From assembly GCA_035997045.1 (NCBI GenBank), contig DASYIY010000013.1, positions 1-12,183 of the forward strand: DNA of 12,183 nucleotides, in the 5' to 3' direction. The notes under the pieces are model-generated. The model had not been told where the DNA came from and searched no databases. It saw only the letters and a list, made by a program, of their open reading frames with translations. The translations under genes were made by a program, and so were the position numbers. Source of the stretch: VRUE01 sp035997045 (lineage in GTDB: Bacteria > Actinomycetota > Thermoleophilia > Solirubrobacterales > 70-9). This document shows, one piece after another, positions 1 through 7,423 of the stretch (the stretch's first letter is position 1; the number at the start of each line of letters is the position of its first letter).

Positions 1-1731
1 GGGATCGGCCACTACGGCAACTCGATCGGGGTGGCGACGGTCGGCGGCGAGATCTACTTCGAGGCGCCCTACGAGCACAACTGCCTGGTCAACGCGATGT
101 GCCTCGGGATCGCGCAGACGAAGGACATGGTCCGCGCCGCCGCTGCCGGAGTTGGCAACGCGGTCGTGCTGATGGGCGCGACGACCGGCCGCGACGGGAT
201 CGGCGGCGCCTCGGTCCTGGCCTCGGCCGAGCTCGGCGAGGGCGATGAGGCGAAGCGGCCGACCGTCCAGGTCGGCGACCCCTTCGAGGAGTCGAAGGTG
301 CTGGAGTGCTGCCTCGAGCTGCTGGAGAAGGGACTGCTGGTCTCGCTGCAGGACCTCGGCGCGGCGGGGCTGACCTCCTCGGCGGGCGAGATGGCCTCGG
401 CCGGCGGCGTCGGCATCGACATCGACGTTGCGCGGGTGCCGCTGCGCGAGGCCGACATGGAGCCCTTCGAGATCATGGTCTCCGAGTCCCAGGAGCGGAT
501 GCTCGGCGTGGTCGAGCCGGCCAAGGTGGCAGAGGTACTGGCGGTCTGCGAGAAATGGCAGACCGGCTCCGCCGAGATCGGCGTCGTCACCGATACGGGT
601 CAGGTGCGGATCCTGCGCGGCGAGGAGGTCGTCGGCGAGATGCCGGTCGAGGCCCTGGTCGACGGCTGCCCGCTCTATGACCTCGAGCCGGCAGAGCCCG
701 AGAGCTGGATCTACGGCAACCGGGCGACGCTCGAGCGCGGCCTCTCGGCCGAGGAGACGCTGCTGGCGCTGCTCGCCACCCCCAGTGTGGCCTCCAAGCG
801 CTGGGTCTTCGAGCAGTACGACTCGGTGGTCGGCTCGCGCACGGTGCGGCGACCGGAGTCCGCCGACGCAGCTGTCCTGCAGGTGCCGGAGGCCGGCAAC
901 GCGATCGCCGTCTCGATCGACGGCAACGGCCGCCGCGTCGCCTGCGATCCCCACGCCGGCACGATCGAGGCGGTGCTCGAGTGCGCGCAGAACCTCGCCT
1001 GCGTCGGCGCCGAGCCGCTCGGCCTGACCAACTGCCTCAACTTCGGCAACCCCGAGAAACCGGCCCCCGCCTGGCAGCTCGACCGCGCGATCTCCGGCCT
1101 CGCCGAGGTCTGCACGGAGCTCGGCGTCCCGGTTGTCGGCGGCAACGTCTCCCTCTACAACGAGGGCCCCGAAGGCCCGATCTACCCGACCCCGGTCGTC
1201 GCCATGGTCGGCGAGCTTCCCGACCCGGCAAAGGCCGGCGGTAGCGCCTTCGTCCGGGAGGGCGACGCGATCGCCCTGCTCGGTCCCTTCTCGCCGACCT
1301 TGGCAGGCAGCGAGCTGGCCAAGCAACGCGGCGAGCTCGAGATGGGGCTACCTCGATCCGACATCGCCGCTGTGGCCACCGCCTGCGCGAGCGTCCGTGA
1401 GGCTGTCCGTGCCGGCAAGCTCTCCTCCGCCCACGACATCAGCGACGGCGGGCTGGCTTGCGCTCTGGCCGAGTCGACGATCGGGGGGGGAATCGGCTGC
1501 AGCATCGATCTGCAACCGCTGCGCGAACGCGGCTGCTCGCCAGAGGAGGCCCTCTTCGGCGAGGGCGCCGGCGGCTTCCTGCTCAGCGGCGACCGTGCGA
1601 CGCTGGAAGAGCTGAGCGCGACGCTCCTGGGCAAAGTCGGTGGCACGACGATCGAGATCGCCGCCGGCGACCGCAGCCTTACGGTCGGGCTCGTGGCCGT
1701 CGAGAGCGCCTGGCGCTCTCTCACCGTTTAG
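1..1731 (+). CDS. purL: Phosphoribosylformylglycinamidine synthase subunit PurL (5' end cut off by window)
   Basis: PurL is the synthetase subunit of FGAM synthase. It converts FGAR, ATP and glutamine-derived ammonia to FGAM in cytosolic purine synthesis, working with PurQ and PurS in the small, Bacillus-type enzyme. The reading frame is open from base 1, so 576 residues are visible; the usual length is about 740, so about 165 N-terminal residues lie outside. The fragment opens with GIGHYGNSIGVATVGGE, a PurL hallmark. It then shows the ATP-site stretch GATTGRDGIGGAS (about residues 60-72), a first AIRS-like half ending near SESQERML, QYDSVVGS, and a second half with NCLNFGNPEKP, GGNVSLYNE, HDISDGGL and LFGEGAGG. 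The order of both repeats is intact, so this is a functional-looking gene. It ends in TAG. purQ and purS may lie just to the left, but they are not visible. An eight-G run at 1483-1490 stays in frame. Confidence 0.97.
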   Translation, partial: GIGHYGNSIGVATVGGEIYFEAPYEHNCLVNAMCLGIAQTKDMVRAAAAGVGNAVVLMGATTGRDGIGGASVLASAELGEGDEAKRPTVQVGDPFEESKVLECCLELLEKGLLVSLQDLGAAGLTSSAGEMASAGGVGIDIDVARVPLREADMEPFEIMVSESQERMLGVVEPAKVAEVLAVCEKWQTGSAEIGVVTDTGQVRILRGEEVVGEMPVEALVDGCPLYDLEPAEPESWIYGNRATLERGLSAEETLLALLATPSVASKRWVFEQYDSVVGSRTVRRPESADAAVLQVPEAGNAIAVSIDGNGRRVACDPHAGTIEAVLECAQNLACVGAEPLGLTNCLNFGNPEKPAPAWQLDRAISGLAEVCTELGVPVVGGNVSLYNEGPEGPIYPTPVVAMVGELPDPAKAGGSAFVREGDAIALLGPFSPTLAGSELAKQRGELEMGLPRSDIAAVATACASVREAVRAGKLSSAHDISDGGLACALAESTIGGGIGCSIDLQPLRERGCSPEEALFGEGAGGFLLSGDRATLEELSATLLGKVGGTTIEIAAGDRSLTVGLVAVESAWRSLTV

Positions 1732-1772
1732 CTTCCGTTTAGAGACAGCTCGATTCGGGCATTCCATCGGTG

Positions 1773-1797
1773 CACCCCCGGCCGTCGGCCGGGGGTG
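1773..1797. terminator. Strong GC hairpin between purL and the importer operon
   Basis: An 11-nt arm, CACCCCCGGCC (1773-1783), is perfectly complementary to GGCCGGGGGTG (1787-1797), with a GTC loop. It lies 42 bp after the purL stop and ends 6 nt before the GGAGG ribosome binding site of the lipoprotein gene. No T-run follows on the plus strand. It may therefore be a T-less transcription terminator for purL or a stable 5'-leader structure of the importer mRNA. Its presence is certain; its role is inferred. Confidence 0.6.
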
Positions 1798-1803
1798 GGC
1801 GAT

Positions 1804-1810
1804 GGAGGGA
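1804..1810 (+). promoter_or_regulatory. Ribosome binding site that sets a TTG start
   Basis: GGAGGGA sits 5-7 nt before the TTG at 1816. It decides against the in-frame GTG at 1795, which lies inside the hairpin stem and has no purine-rich sequence at a usable distance. The TTG start also gives a well-shaped lipoprotein signal peptide. Confidence 0.75.
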
Positions 1811-1815
1811 ATCAA

Positions 1816-3096
1816 TTGACACCTCGGGCGGCGACGAAGGCATGTATATGCCTCGGCGTAGCGGCCCTGACGGTTGCGGCGCTCAGTTCGTGCGGCGGCA
1901 GTTCCGACAAGTCCGGCACGCGCACCCTGAGTTGGTTCGTCGCGATCCAGCCCGGCGGGTCGATCGAGAAGGTCGCGGAACGCTGCTCGAAGGAATCTGG
2001 CGGCAAGTACAAAGTCGAACCCGAATTCCTGCCGACCGACGCCAGCCAGCAGCGCGAACAGCTCGTCCGCCGGCTCGGCGCCGAAGACTCCTCGATCGAC
2101 ATCGTCGGCATGGACGTGATCTGGACCGGTGAGTTCGCCAACGCCGGCTGGGTCGAAGAGTGGAAGGGGCCGCTGAAGCGCCAGGTCACCGAAAAGGTCT
2201 TCCCCGGCGTGATCGAGACCGCCTCCTTCGAAGGCAAGCTCTACGCGGCGCCGTTCAACACCAACACGCAGCTGCTCTGGTACCGCAAGGACCTGGTCAA
2301 ACAACCGCCGCGGACCTGGGACGAAATGATCGAGGAGGCGGAAAAGCTCGGCCGCGACAACGCCGGCACGATCCAGGTCCAGGCCAGCCGCTACGAGGGC
2401 TTCATGGTCTGGGCCAACGCGCTGATCGAAAGCGCCGGCACGCCGATCCTCTCCGGCCCGGAAACGCTCGACCTCAAGCAGGGCCCGACAGAAAAGGCGC
2501 TGGCAGTGATGGGCAGGCTGGCCAACTCCCCGGCGGCGCCGGCGGGCCTCTCGACCTCCGACGAGGACAGCGCCCGGCTCGCCTTCGAGGCGGGCGAATC
2601 GGCCTTCATGACCAACTACACCTTCGCCTACGCCAGCGCCCAGGCCGAAGCCCCCGAAATCGGCAAGGAGATGGGCTACGCCCGCTTCCCCCGGGTCGAT
2701 GCCAACCGGCCCAGCAAGCCGCCGCTGGGCGGCTTCAACCTCGCGGTCAGCTCCTACTCGAAGAACAAGGACATCGACTTCGAAGCTGCCGCCTGCCTGG
2801 CGGGGAAGAAGAGTCAGCTGACCGCGGTCGAACTCGACGGGCTGCCCCCATCGCGTTCCGATCTCTACGCGAGCAAGGTCGTGACCAAGGCCTACCCGGG
2901 CTTTGCCGGCCTGGTCAAGCAATCGATCGAGGGAGCGGGTCCGAGACCGACTACTCCCGCCTACCAGGACGTCTCCTCGGCGCTGCAGCGCACCCTGCAC
3001 CCGCCGGAAAAGATCGACCCCGAAGACACCGGATCGATCTATGACGAACTGAAGTCGAACCTCGAAGCCGCGGTCAAGCGGGAAGGGCTGCTCTGA
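1816..3096 (+). CDS. Sugar ABC transporter substrate-binding lipoprotein (LpqY-like, probably trehalose or a related glucoside)
   Basis: This is the extracytoplasmic solute receptor of the importer encoded by the next three genes. From the TTG start it is 426 residues long. It has Arg4 and Lys8, a hydrophobic stretch of about residues 9-25, and the lipobox LSSC with Cys26 as the lipidated residue; a Gly/Ser-rich linker follows. The rest fits a family 1 extracellular solute-binding fold: a VGMDVIWTGEFA segment near residue 97, the hinge-like APFNTNTQLLWYRKDL at about 145-160, TWDEM at 167-171, and GGFNLAVSSYS near 315. The NTQLLWYR stretch and the gene order resemble mycobacterial LpqY, so trehalose is the first candidate, but maltose or another glucoside cannot be excluded. 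The stop codon overlaps the next ATG by one base, which indicates translational coupling. Glu codons are mostly GAA (24 of 35), unlike the flanking pur genes. Confidence 0.9.
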   Translation: MTPRAATKACICLGVAALTVAALSSCGGSSDKSGTRTLSWFVAIQPGGSIEKVAERCSKESGGKYKVEPEFLPTDASQQREQLVRRLGAEDSSIDIVGMDVIWTGEFANAGWVEEWKGPLKRQVTEKVFPGVIETASFEGKLYAAPFNTNTQLLWYRKDLVKQPPRTWDEMIEEAEKLGRDNAGTIQVQASRYEGFMVWANALIESAGTPILSGPETLDLKQGPTEKALAVMGRLANSPAAPAGLSTSDEDSARLAFEAGESAFMTNYTFAYASAQAEAPEIGKEMGYARFPRVDANRPSKPPLGGFNLAVSSYSKNKDIDFEAAACLAGKKSQLTAVELDGLPPSRSDLYASKVVTKAYPGFAGLVKQSIEGAGPRPTTPAYQDVSSALQRTLHPPEKIDPEDTGSIYDELKSNLEAAVKREGLL

Positions 3097-4010
3097 TGGA
3101 GGCGAGCACGGCAGGGCGGCCCCACGTCAGCGAGAAGACGCGCTCCGAGCGCCGCCTTGCCTGGATGCTCTGCGCGCCGGCGGTGCTGGCGATGCTCGCC
3201 GTCACCGCCTACCCGATCGGCTACGCGATCGTCCTCTCGCTGCAGAAGATCGATCTGCGCTTCCCCGACGAGGGCGGCTTCGTCGGCCTCTCCAACTACG
3301 GCTCGGTGCTGAGCTCCGAACTGTGGTGGACCGACATCTTCAACACCCTCTTCGTGATGATCGTCTCGGTCTCGATCGAGCTGGTCCTGGGGATGGCGGT
3401 CGCCCTGGTCATGCACCGGGCGATCTTCGGCCGTGGCGTCGTCCGCACCTCGGTCCTGATCCCCTACGGGATCATCACCGTCGTCGCCGCCTTCGCCTGG
3501 CAATTCGCTTTCGCGCCCGACACCGGCTTCGTCAACCACCTGCCGCTGATCTCCGAAGAAATGGACTGGTTCGGCGGTCGCTTCAGCTCCTTCGCGGTGA
3601 TCATCCTCGCCGAGATCTGGAAGACGACGCCCTTCATGGCGCTGCTGCTGCTGGCCGGGCTGGTGACGATCGACGGCCAACTCTACGAGGCGGCCAAGGT
3701 CGACGGAGCCAGCGCCTGGCAGCGCTTCACCCGCATCACCCTGCCGCTGATGAAGCCGGCGATCCTCGTCGCGCTGCTCTTCCGCACCCTCGACGGCTTC
3801 CGCGTCTTCGACACGATCTTCGTCATGACCCGCGGTGCCCAGGACACCGAATCGGTCTCGATCCTCGGCTACAACCAGCTGATCTCGCGGCTCAACCTCG
3901 GGCTCGGCTCGGCCGTCTCGGTGCTGATCTTCCTCTGCGTCTTCCTGATCGCCTTCCTCTTCGTCAAGGGCTTCGGGACGCGGCTCGACGAAGGACGGCC
4001 AGGGGGCTGA
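3096..4010 (+). CDS. Sugar ABC transporter permease, first subunit (SugA/MalF-type)
   Basis: One of two inner-membrane channel subunits of the importer, 304 residues. After a charged cytoplasmic N-terminus the hydrophobic segments fall at about residues 22-47, 83-106, 115-140, 165-190, 222-243 and 270-291. These fit six membrane spans. The cytoplasmic EAA loop, which docks on the ATPase, is clear at 198-221: EAAKVDGA, then FTRITLPLMKP. The N-terminal YPIGYAIVLSL and the NYGSVL segment are usual for the MalF/UgpA-like family. The ATG shares its A with the TGA of the lipoprotein gene. No large periplasmic P2 loop of the enterobacterial MalF kind is present, in keeping with actinobacterial SugA-type subunits. 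The substrate is inferred from the neighbours only. Confidence 0.92.
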   Translation: MEASTAGRPHVSEKTRSERRLAWMLCAPAVLAMLAVTAYPIGYAIVLSLQKIDLRFPDEGGFVGLSNYGSVLSSELWWTDIFNTLFVMIVSVSIELVLGMAVALVMHRAIFGRGVVRTSVLIPYGIITVVAAFAWQFAFAPDTGFVNHLPLISEEMDWFGGRFSSFAVIILAEIWKTTPFMALLLLAGLVTIDGQLYEAAKVDGASAWQRFTRITLPLMKPAILVALLFRTLDGFRVFDTIFVMTRGAQDTESVSILGYNQLISRLNLGLGSAVSVLIFLCVFLIAFLFVKGFGTRLDEGRPGG

Positions 4011-4011
4011 G

Positions 4012-4854
4012 GTGAGACGGGGAAGCCGCGACTACGCAACCTGGAGCGTCGCCATCGCGGTGGTGCTGATCTTCGCCCTGATTCCGGTGCTCTGGCTGAT
4101 CTCACTCTCGCTGAAGCCGCCCAGCGCGGTCACCGATCAGCGCTTCATCCCCTCCGAAATCTCCCTCGACAACTACAAGAGCCTGTTCGAAGGCGGGATC
4201 AGCGACAGCCCCTTCATCAAGCCGCTGATCAACTCGATCGCGATCGCGCTGATCACCACGGTTATCGCGATCACGCTCGCCTCCTTCGCCGCCTACGCGA
4301 TCGCCCGGCTCGAATTCCCCGGCAAGCGGGTGATCCTCGCCGGGGCGCTGGCGATCGCGATGTTCCCGCCGATCTCCACGGTCGGGCCACTCTTCGACAT
4401 GTGGCGGGCGCTCGGCCTCTACGACACTTATCCCGGCCTGATCATTCCCTACCTGACCTTCTCGCTGCCGCTGGCGATCTACGTCCTCGTCGCCTTCTTC
4501 CGCGAGATCCCATGGGACCTCGAGCAGGCGGCCCAGGTCGACGGCGCGACCCCGTTCCAGGCCTTCCGCAAGGTGATCGTGCCGCTGGCCGCGCCCGGCG
4601 TGTTCACGGCGGCGATCCTCGTCTTCATCTTCGCCTGGAACGACTTCGTCTTCGCGATCTCGCTGACCTCCTCGGATGCCTCGCGCACGGTGCCGGCGGC
4701 GCTCGCCTTCTTCACCGGCGAGTCGTCGTTCACCCAGCCAACCGGCAGCATCGCCGCCGCGGCCGTCGTCGTGACGGTGCCGATCATCGTCTTCGTCCTC
4801 TTCTTCCAGCGTCGTATCGTTTCCGGCCTTACCGCCGGGGCGGTCAAGGGATAA
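4012..4854 (+). CDS. Sugar ABC transporter permease, second subunit (SugB/MalG-type)
   Basis: Second channel subunit, 280 residues, pairing with the upstream permease. It has an N-terminal membrane span at about 12-33 followed by SLKPPS, a typical feature of MalG/SugB proteins. Further spans are at about 72-98, 107-129, 142-163, 196-216 and 245-265. The EAA loop is at 171-195 (EQAAQVDGA, FRKVIVPLAAP). It ends with FFQRRIVSGLTAGAVKG, a tail conserved in this subunit type. The GTG start lies one base after the preceding stop; an AGGGGG run at 4001-4006 gives a usable ribosome binding site. The stop TAA lies inside the AAGGAG site of the ATPase gene, so the operon is continuous. Confidence 0.92.
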   Translation: MRRGSRDYATWSVAIAVVLIFALIPVLWLISLSLKPPSAVTDQRFIPSEISLDNYKSLFEGGISDSPFIKPLINSIAIALITTVIAITLASFAAYAIARLEFPGKRVILAGALAIAMFPPISTVGPLFDMWRALGLYDTYPGLIIPYLTFSLPLAIYVLVAFFREIPWDLEQAAQVDGATPFQAFRKVIVPLAAPGVFTAAILVFIFAWNDFVFAISLTSSDASRTVPAALAFFTGESSFTQPTGSIAAAAVVVTVPIIVFVLFFQRRIVSGLTAGAVKG

Positions 4855-4858
4855 GGAG
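4853..4858 (+). promoter_or_regulatory. Ribosome binding site overlapping the permease stop
   Basis: AAGGAG includes the last two bases of the permease TAA and lies 5 nt before the ATPase ATG. Termination on one gene thus takes place on the entry site of the next, a sign of coupled translation. Confidence 0.75.
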
Positions 4859-4863
4859 CCCCT

Positions 4864-6030
4864 ATGTCAGAGATAACCCTCGATGGAATCACCAAGGTCT
4901 TCGACGACGGCTATGAAGCCGTCAAGGAGATGACCCTGGAGGTTGGCGACGGGGAGTTCATGATCCTGGTCGGGCCCTCGGGCTGCGGCAAGTCGACGGC
5001 GCTGCGGATGATCGCCGGGCTCGAGGACATCTCCAGCGGCGAGCTGAAGATCGGCGGCGAGGTCGTCAACGACCGCGCCCCGAAGGACCGCGACATCGCC
5101 ATGGTCTTCCAGAACTACGCGCTCTACCCGCACATGACGGTGCGGGAGAACATGGGCTTCGCGCTGAAGCTCGCCGGCGTCGACAAGGCCGAGGTCGACA
5201 GCAAGGTCGAAGGCGCGGCGAAGACGCTTGACCTGACCCAGCATCTCGACCGCCGCCCGGCCAACCTCTCCGGCGGACAGCGCCAGCGGGTCGCGATGGG
5301 GCGGGCGATCGTCCGCGACCCGAAGGCTTTCCTGATGGACGAGCCGCTCTCCAACCTCGACGCGAAGCTACGAGTGCAGATGCGGACCGAGGTCGCCAGG
5401 CTGCAATCGCGGCTGGAGACGACGACGGTCTACGTCACCCACGATCAGACCGAGGCGATGACGCTCGGCGACCGGGTCGCGGTGATGCGGGCGGGTGCCC
5501 TGCAGCAGGTCGGTACCCCGGCCGAACTCTACGAGCAGCCGATCAACCTCTTCGTCGCTGGCTTCATCGGCTCACCGGCGATGAACTTCATGCCGGCTGA
5601 GCTGAGCGGCGGCAAGGTCAAGCTGCCGATCGGCGAGGCGGACGCGCCGGAGGACGTCGGCGGCGGACGCGACGGCCAGGTAGTCGCCGGGGTGCGGCCC
5701 GAGAGCTTCGAGGACGCCTCGCTGGTTGGCGACCTGCGCGACGAGCGCGGCGTCGTCTTCGAGGCCGAGGTCGACCTGGTCGAGTCGCTCGGCTCCGACC
5801 TCTACGCCTACTTCCACGTCGAGTCGGGCGGGGTCGAGTCCGACCAGCTAGCCGACCTGGTCAGCGAACGGCTCGAGGAGACCGGTGTGCCGGAAGCGCG
5901 GGAGGGCCAGGAGCAGATCGTCGCCCGCCTCGACCCGGCAAGCAAGATCAAGCGCCGCGATCGGGCCGAGCTATGGGCCGACACCTCGAAGCTCCACCTC
6001 TTCGACACCGAGAGCGGCGAGCGGCTCTGA
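4864..6030 (+). CDS. ABC importer ATP-binding protein (SugC/MsmK/UgpC-type)
   Basis: Cytosolic ATPase that drives the sugar importer, 388 residues. All nucleotide-binding elements are intact: Walker A GPSGCGKST (37-45), Q-loop Gln83 in VFQNYALYPHM, signature LSGGQ (135-139), Walker B AFLMDEP (155-161), D-loop SNLD (163-166) and the switch His193 in VTHDQTEAM. The C-terminal third (about 238-388) is the regulatory MOI/TOBE region, with FIGSPAMNF, GVRPE (276-280) and the ending LHLFDTESGERL, characteristic of the MsmK/SugC group. An acidic insert of about 30 residues (around 318-350) lies between the two TOBE halves. In many actinobacteria one such ATPase serves several importers, so it may also energise systems elsewhere. 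Its last 60 bases overlap the opposing efflux gene. Confidence 0.94.
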   Translation: MSEITLDGITKVFDDGYEAVKEMTLEVGDGEFMILVGPSGCGKSTALRMIAGLEDISSGELKIGGEVVNDRAPKDRDIAMVFQNYALYPHMTVRENMGFALKLAGVDKAEVDSKVEGAAKTLDLTQHLDRRPANLSGGQRQRVAMGRAIVRDPKAFLMDEPLSNLDAKLRVQMRTEVARLQSRLETTTVYVTHDQTEAMTLGDRVAVMRAGALQQVGTPAELYEQPINLFVAGFIGSPAMNFMPAELSGGKVKLPIGEADAPEDVGGGRDGQVVAGVRPESFEDASLVGDLRDERGVVFEAEVDLVESLGSDLYAYFHVESGGVESDQLADLVSERLEETGVPEAREGQEQIVARLDPASKIKRRDRAELWADTSKLHLFDTESGERL

Positions 6031-7389
6031 GGCCGGTGCGGGTCTAAGACCGAGCACGACGACGCCGGAGACGAGGGCGGCGATCGCGGAGAAGAGATAG
6101 GCGCTGTCGGCGACCTCGAGGGCCGCGGAGAGCGTGGCGGGTTCGCCGACCATCGCGACCAGGATCGCGGTGCCGAGAACTGCGCCAACCTGGCGGAAGG
6201 CGGCGTTGACGGCGCTGGCGGTGGCGAAACGATCGCCGGCGATGTCGCGGACGGCGGCGGAGCCGAGAGTCGGGAAGGCGAGGCCGATGCCGATGCCGGT
6301 CAGACAAGCTCCCGGCAGCCAGAGGCCGAGCCAGTCTGGAGTAGCTCCAGCTGAGCGCAGGACCATCACGCCGGCCGCGAAGAACAGCGTGCCCGGGACG
6401 ATCACGGCGCGATGGCCGAAGCGGTCGGCGAGACGGCCCGCGGGTCCCGCGACCACTGTCGAGAGCGCCGGCCCCGGCAGCGTGGCGGCGCCGGCCTGAA
6501 GCACGGTGTAGCCCCAGATCGAGGTGAGGAAGACGACGTTGCCGAGGATCAGGGAGAAGAAGGCGGCGGCGAAGAGCAGCGTGCCGAGGTTGCCGAGGCG
6601 GAAGGAGCGGTGACGGAACAGCTCTGGCTCGACGATCGGGCGGGGGTGTCGGGTGCTGCGCCAGACCACAGCGGCGAGCAGGATCGCGGCGGCGGCGAAG
6701 GAGCCAAGGGTCGAAGTCGAGGCCCAACCCCAGTCGTTGCCCTCGACGATGGCGAGGGTGACCAGCGCCAGGCCGAGGGCAAGCATCAGCGCGCCTGGAA
6801 GGTCGGGCAGGCGGCTGTCGCGCTGAGGGCGCTCGCGTAGGCGGCGCGTGCCGGCAAAGACGACCGCGGTGCCGAGCGGCAGGTTGACGAGGAAGACGAG
6901 GCGCCAGTCGGAGAGCTCCACCAGGGCGCCACCCAGGGTCGGACCGACCGCGGCCGCCGCTGCCGCCGCAGCGCCCCAGAGACCGACGCCGGCGGCTCGC
7001 CGCTCAGGCGGGAAGGCGTCAAGCACGAGCGCCAGCGAAGTCGGCGCGATCATCGCCGCGCCGACGCCCTGGACGACGCGGAAGGCGATCAGCAACCCGA
7101 GCGAGGGAGCAATCGCGCAGAGCAGGCTGGCGGCGGTGAAGCCGGTGACGCCGAGCAGGAAGACCCGCTTGTGGCCGAAGCGGTCGGCGAGGCCTCCCGC
7201 CGGGACCAGTAGGGCAGCGATGACGACGAAGTAGCCGTCGAGCACCCAGGAGAGCGCATCGCGCCCCGAACCCGAGAAGGAGGACGAGATATCGGGGAAG
7301 GCGATGTTGACGATCGTCGCGTCGAGGAAGGCGAGGAAGGCACCGGCACAGGCAATCGCCACCGCACTTCTATGCCCACGGTCATACAT
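5971..7389 (-). CDS. MFS drug:H+ antiporter, DHA2/EmrB-QacA family (LmrB-like)
   Basis: A 472-residue inner-membrane exporter predicted to expel toxic compounds in exchange for protons. DHA2 motifs are seen: D1 LDATIVNIAFP (22-32), motif A GGLADRFGHKR (65-75), motif B RVVQGVGAAM (104-113), a motif C-like AVGPTLGGAL (137-146) with WRLVFLVNLP after it, and a second motif A-like GRLADRFGHRA (about 338-348). The many hydrophobic segments and the length fit 14 membrane spans. An eight-Ala run precedes motif C. It is divergent from a TetR gene of the LmrA/YxaF kind, the usual local repressor arrangement, so lincosamide, puromycin or flavonoid-like compounds are possible but unproven substrates. There is no ribosome binding site before the ATG and a TATAGT lies 8 nt upstream, so the mRNA is probably leaderless. 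The final 20 codons overlap the ATPase gene antisense. Confidence 0.92.
   Translation of the reverse strand: MYDRGHRSAVAIACAGAFLAFLDATIVNIAFPDISSSFSGSGRDALSWVLDGYFVVIAALLVPAGGLADRFGHKRVFLLGVTGFTAASLLCAIAPSLGLLIAFRVVQGVGAAMIAPTSLALVLDAFPPERRAAGVGLWGAAAAAAAAVGPTLGGALVELSDWRLVFLVNLPLGTAVVFAGTRRLRERPQRDSRLPDLPGALMLALGLALVTLAIVEGNDWGWASTSTLGSFAAAAILLAAVVWRSTRHPRPIVEPELFRHRSFRLGNLGTLLFAAAFFSLILGNVVFLTSIWGYTVLQAGAATLPGPALSTVVAGPAGRLADRFGHRAVIVPGTLFFAAGVMVLRSAGATPDWLGLWLPGACLTGIGIGLAFPTLGSAAVRDIAGDRFATASAVNAAFRQVGAVLGTAILVAMVGEPATLSAALEVADSAYLFSAIAALVSGVVVLGLRPAPASEPLAALGVEEVELRGVGP
7370..7386. promoter_or_regulatory. Probable TetR operator, left half of a 17-nt inverted repeat
   Basis: CTATGCCCACGGTCATA is the exact reverse complement of 7407-7423, across a 20-bp spacer. 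The core TATG-n-CC-nn-GG-n-CATA is itself a partial dyad, the form expected for a TetR dimer site. It covers the codons just after the efflux gene's ATG (7387-7389), so a bound repressor would block the promoter and the very start of the gene. Binding by the adjacent repressor is inferred. Confidence 0.7.
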
Positions 7390-7397
7390 CGGCCGTG

Positions 7398-7405
7398 ACT
7401 ATAGA
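7398..7405. promoter_or_regulatory. Overlapping divergent -10 elements
   Basis: The 18-bp gap between the start codons holds CTATAG. It reads TATAGT on the minus strand (7403-7398), 8 nt before the efflux ATG. On the plus strand it reads TATAGA (7400-7405), 8 nt before the GTG at 7414. Both would place transcription starts at or within a few bases of a start codon. I see no good -35 on either side, so this is a weak call. Confidence 0.4.
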
Positions 7406-7406
7406 C

Positions 7407-7423
7407 TATGACCGTGGGCATAG
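7407..7423. promoter_or_regulatory. Probable TetR operator, right half of a 17-nt inverted repeat
   Basis: TATGACCGTGGGCATAG mirrors 7370-7386 exactly. It includes the ATG at 7408 and the alternative GTG at 7414 of the repressor gene, so autorepression is likely. Confidence 0.7.

Noticed and set aside
1795..1815. GTG start for the lipoprotein gene
   Set aside because: It lies within the hairpin stem without a ribosome binding site, whereas the TTG at 1816 follows GGAGGGA at the right distance and gives a standard signal peptide.
1348..3000. Long open frame of 550 codons on the minus strand across the end of purL and the lipoprotein gene
   Set aside because: It is antisense to two well-supported genes, crosses their intergenic hairpin, and its sequence is low-complexity Arg/Gly/Leu-rich with no family motif; long antisense frames are expected at this GC content.
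6031..6060. Bidirectional terminator between the ATPase and efflux genes (GGTC-TAA-GACC at 6041-6051)
   Set aside because: The stem is only 4 bp with no T-run and lies within the efflux coding region.
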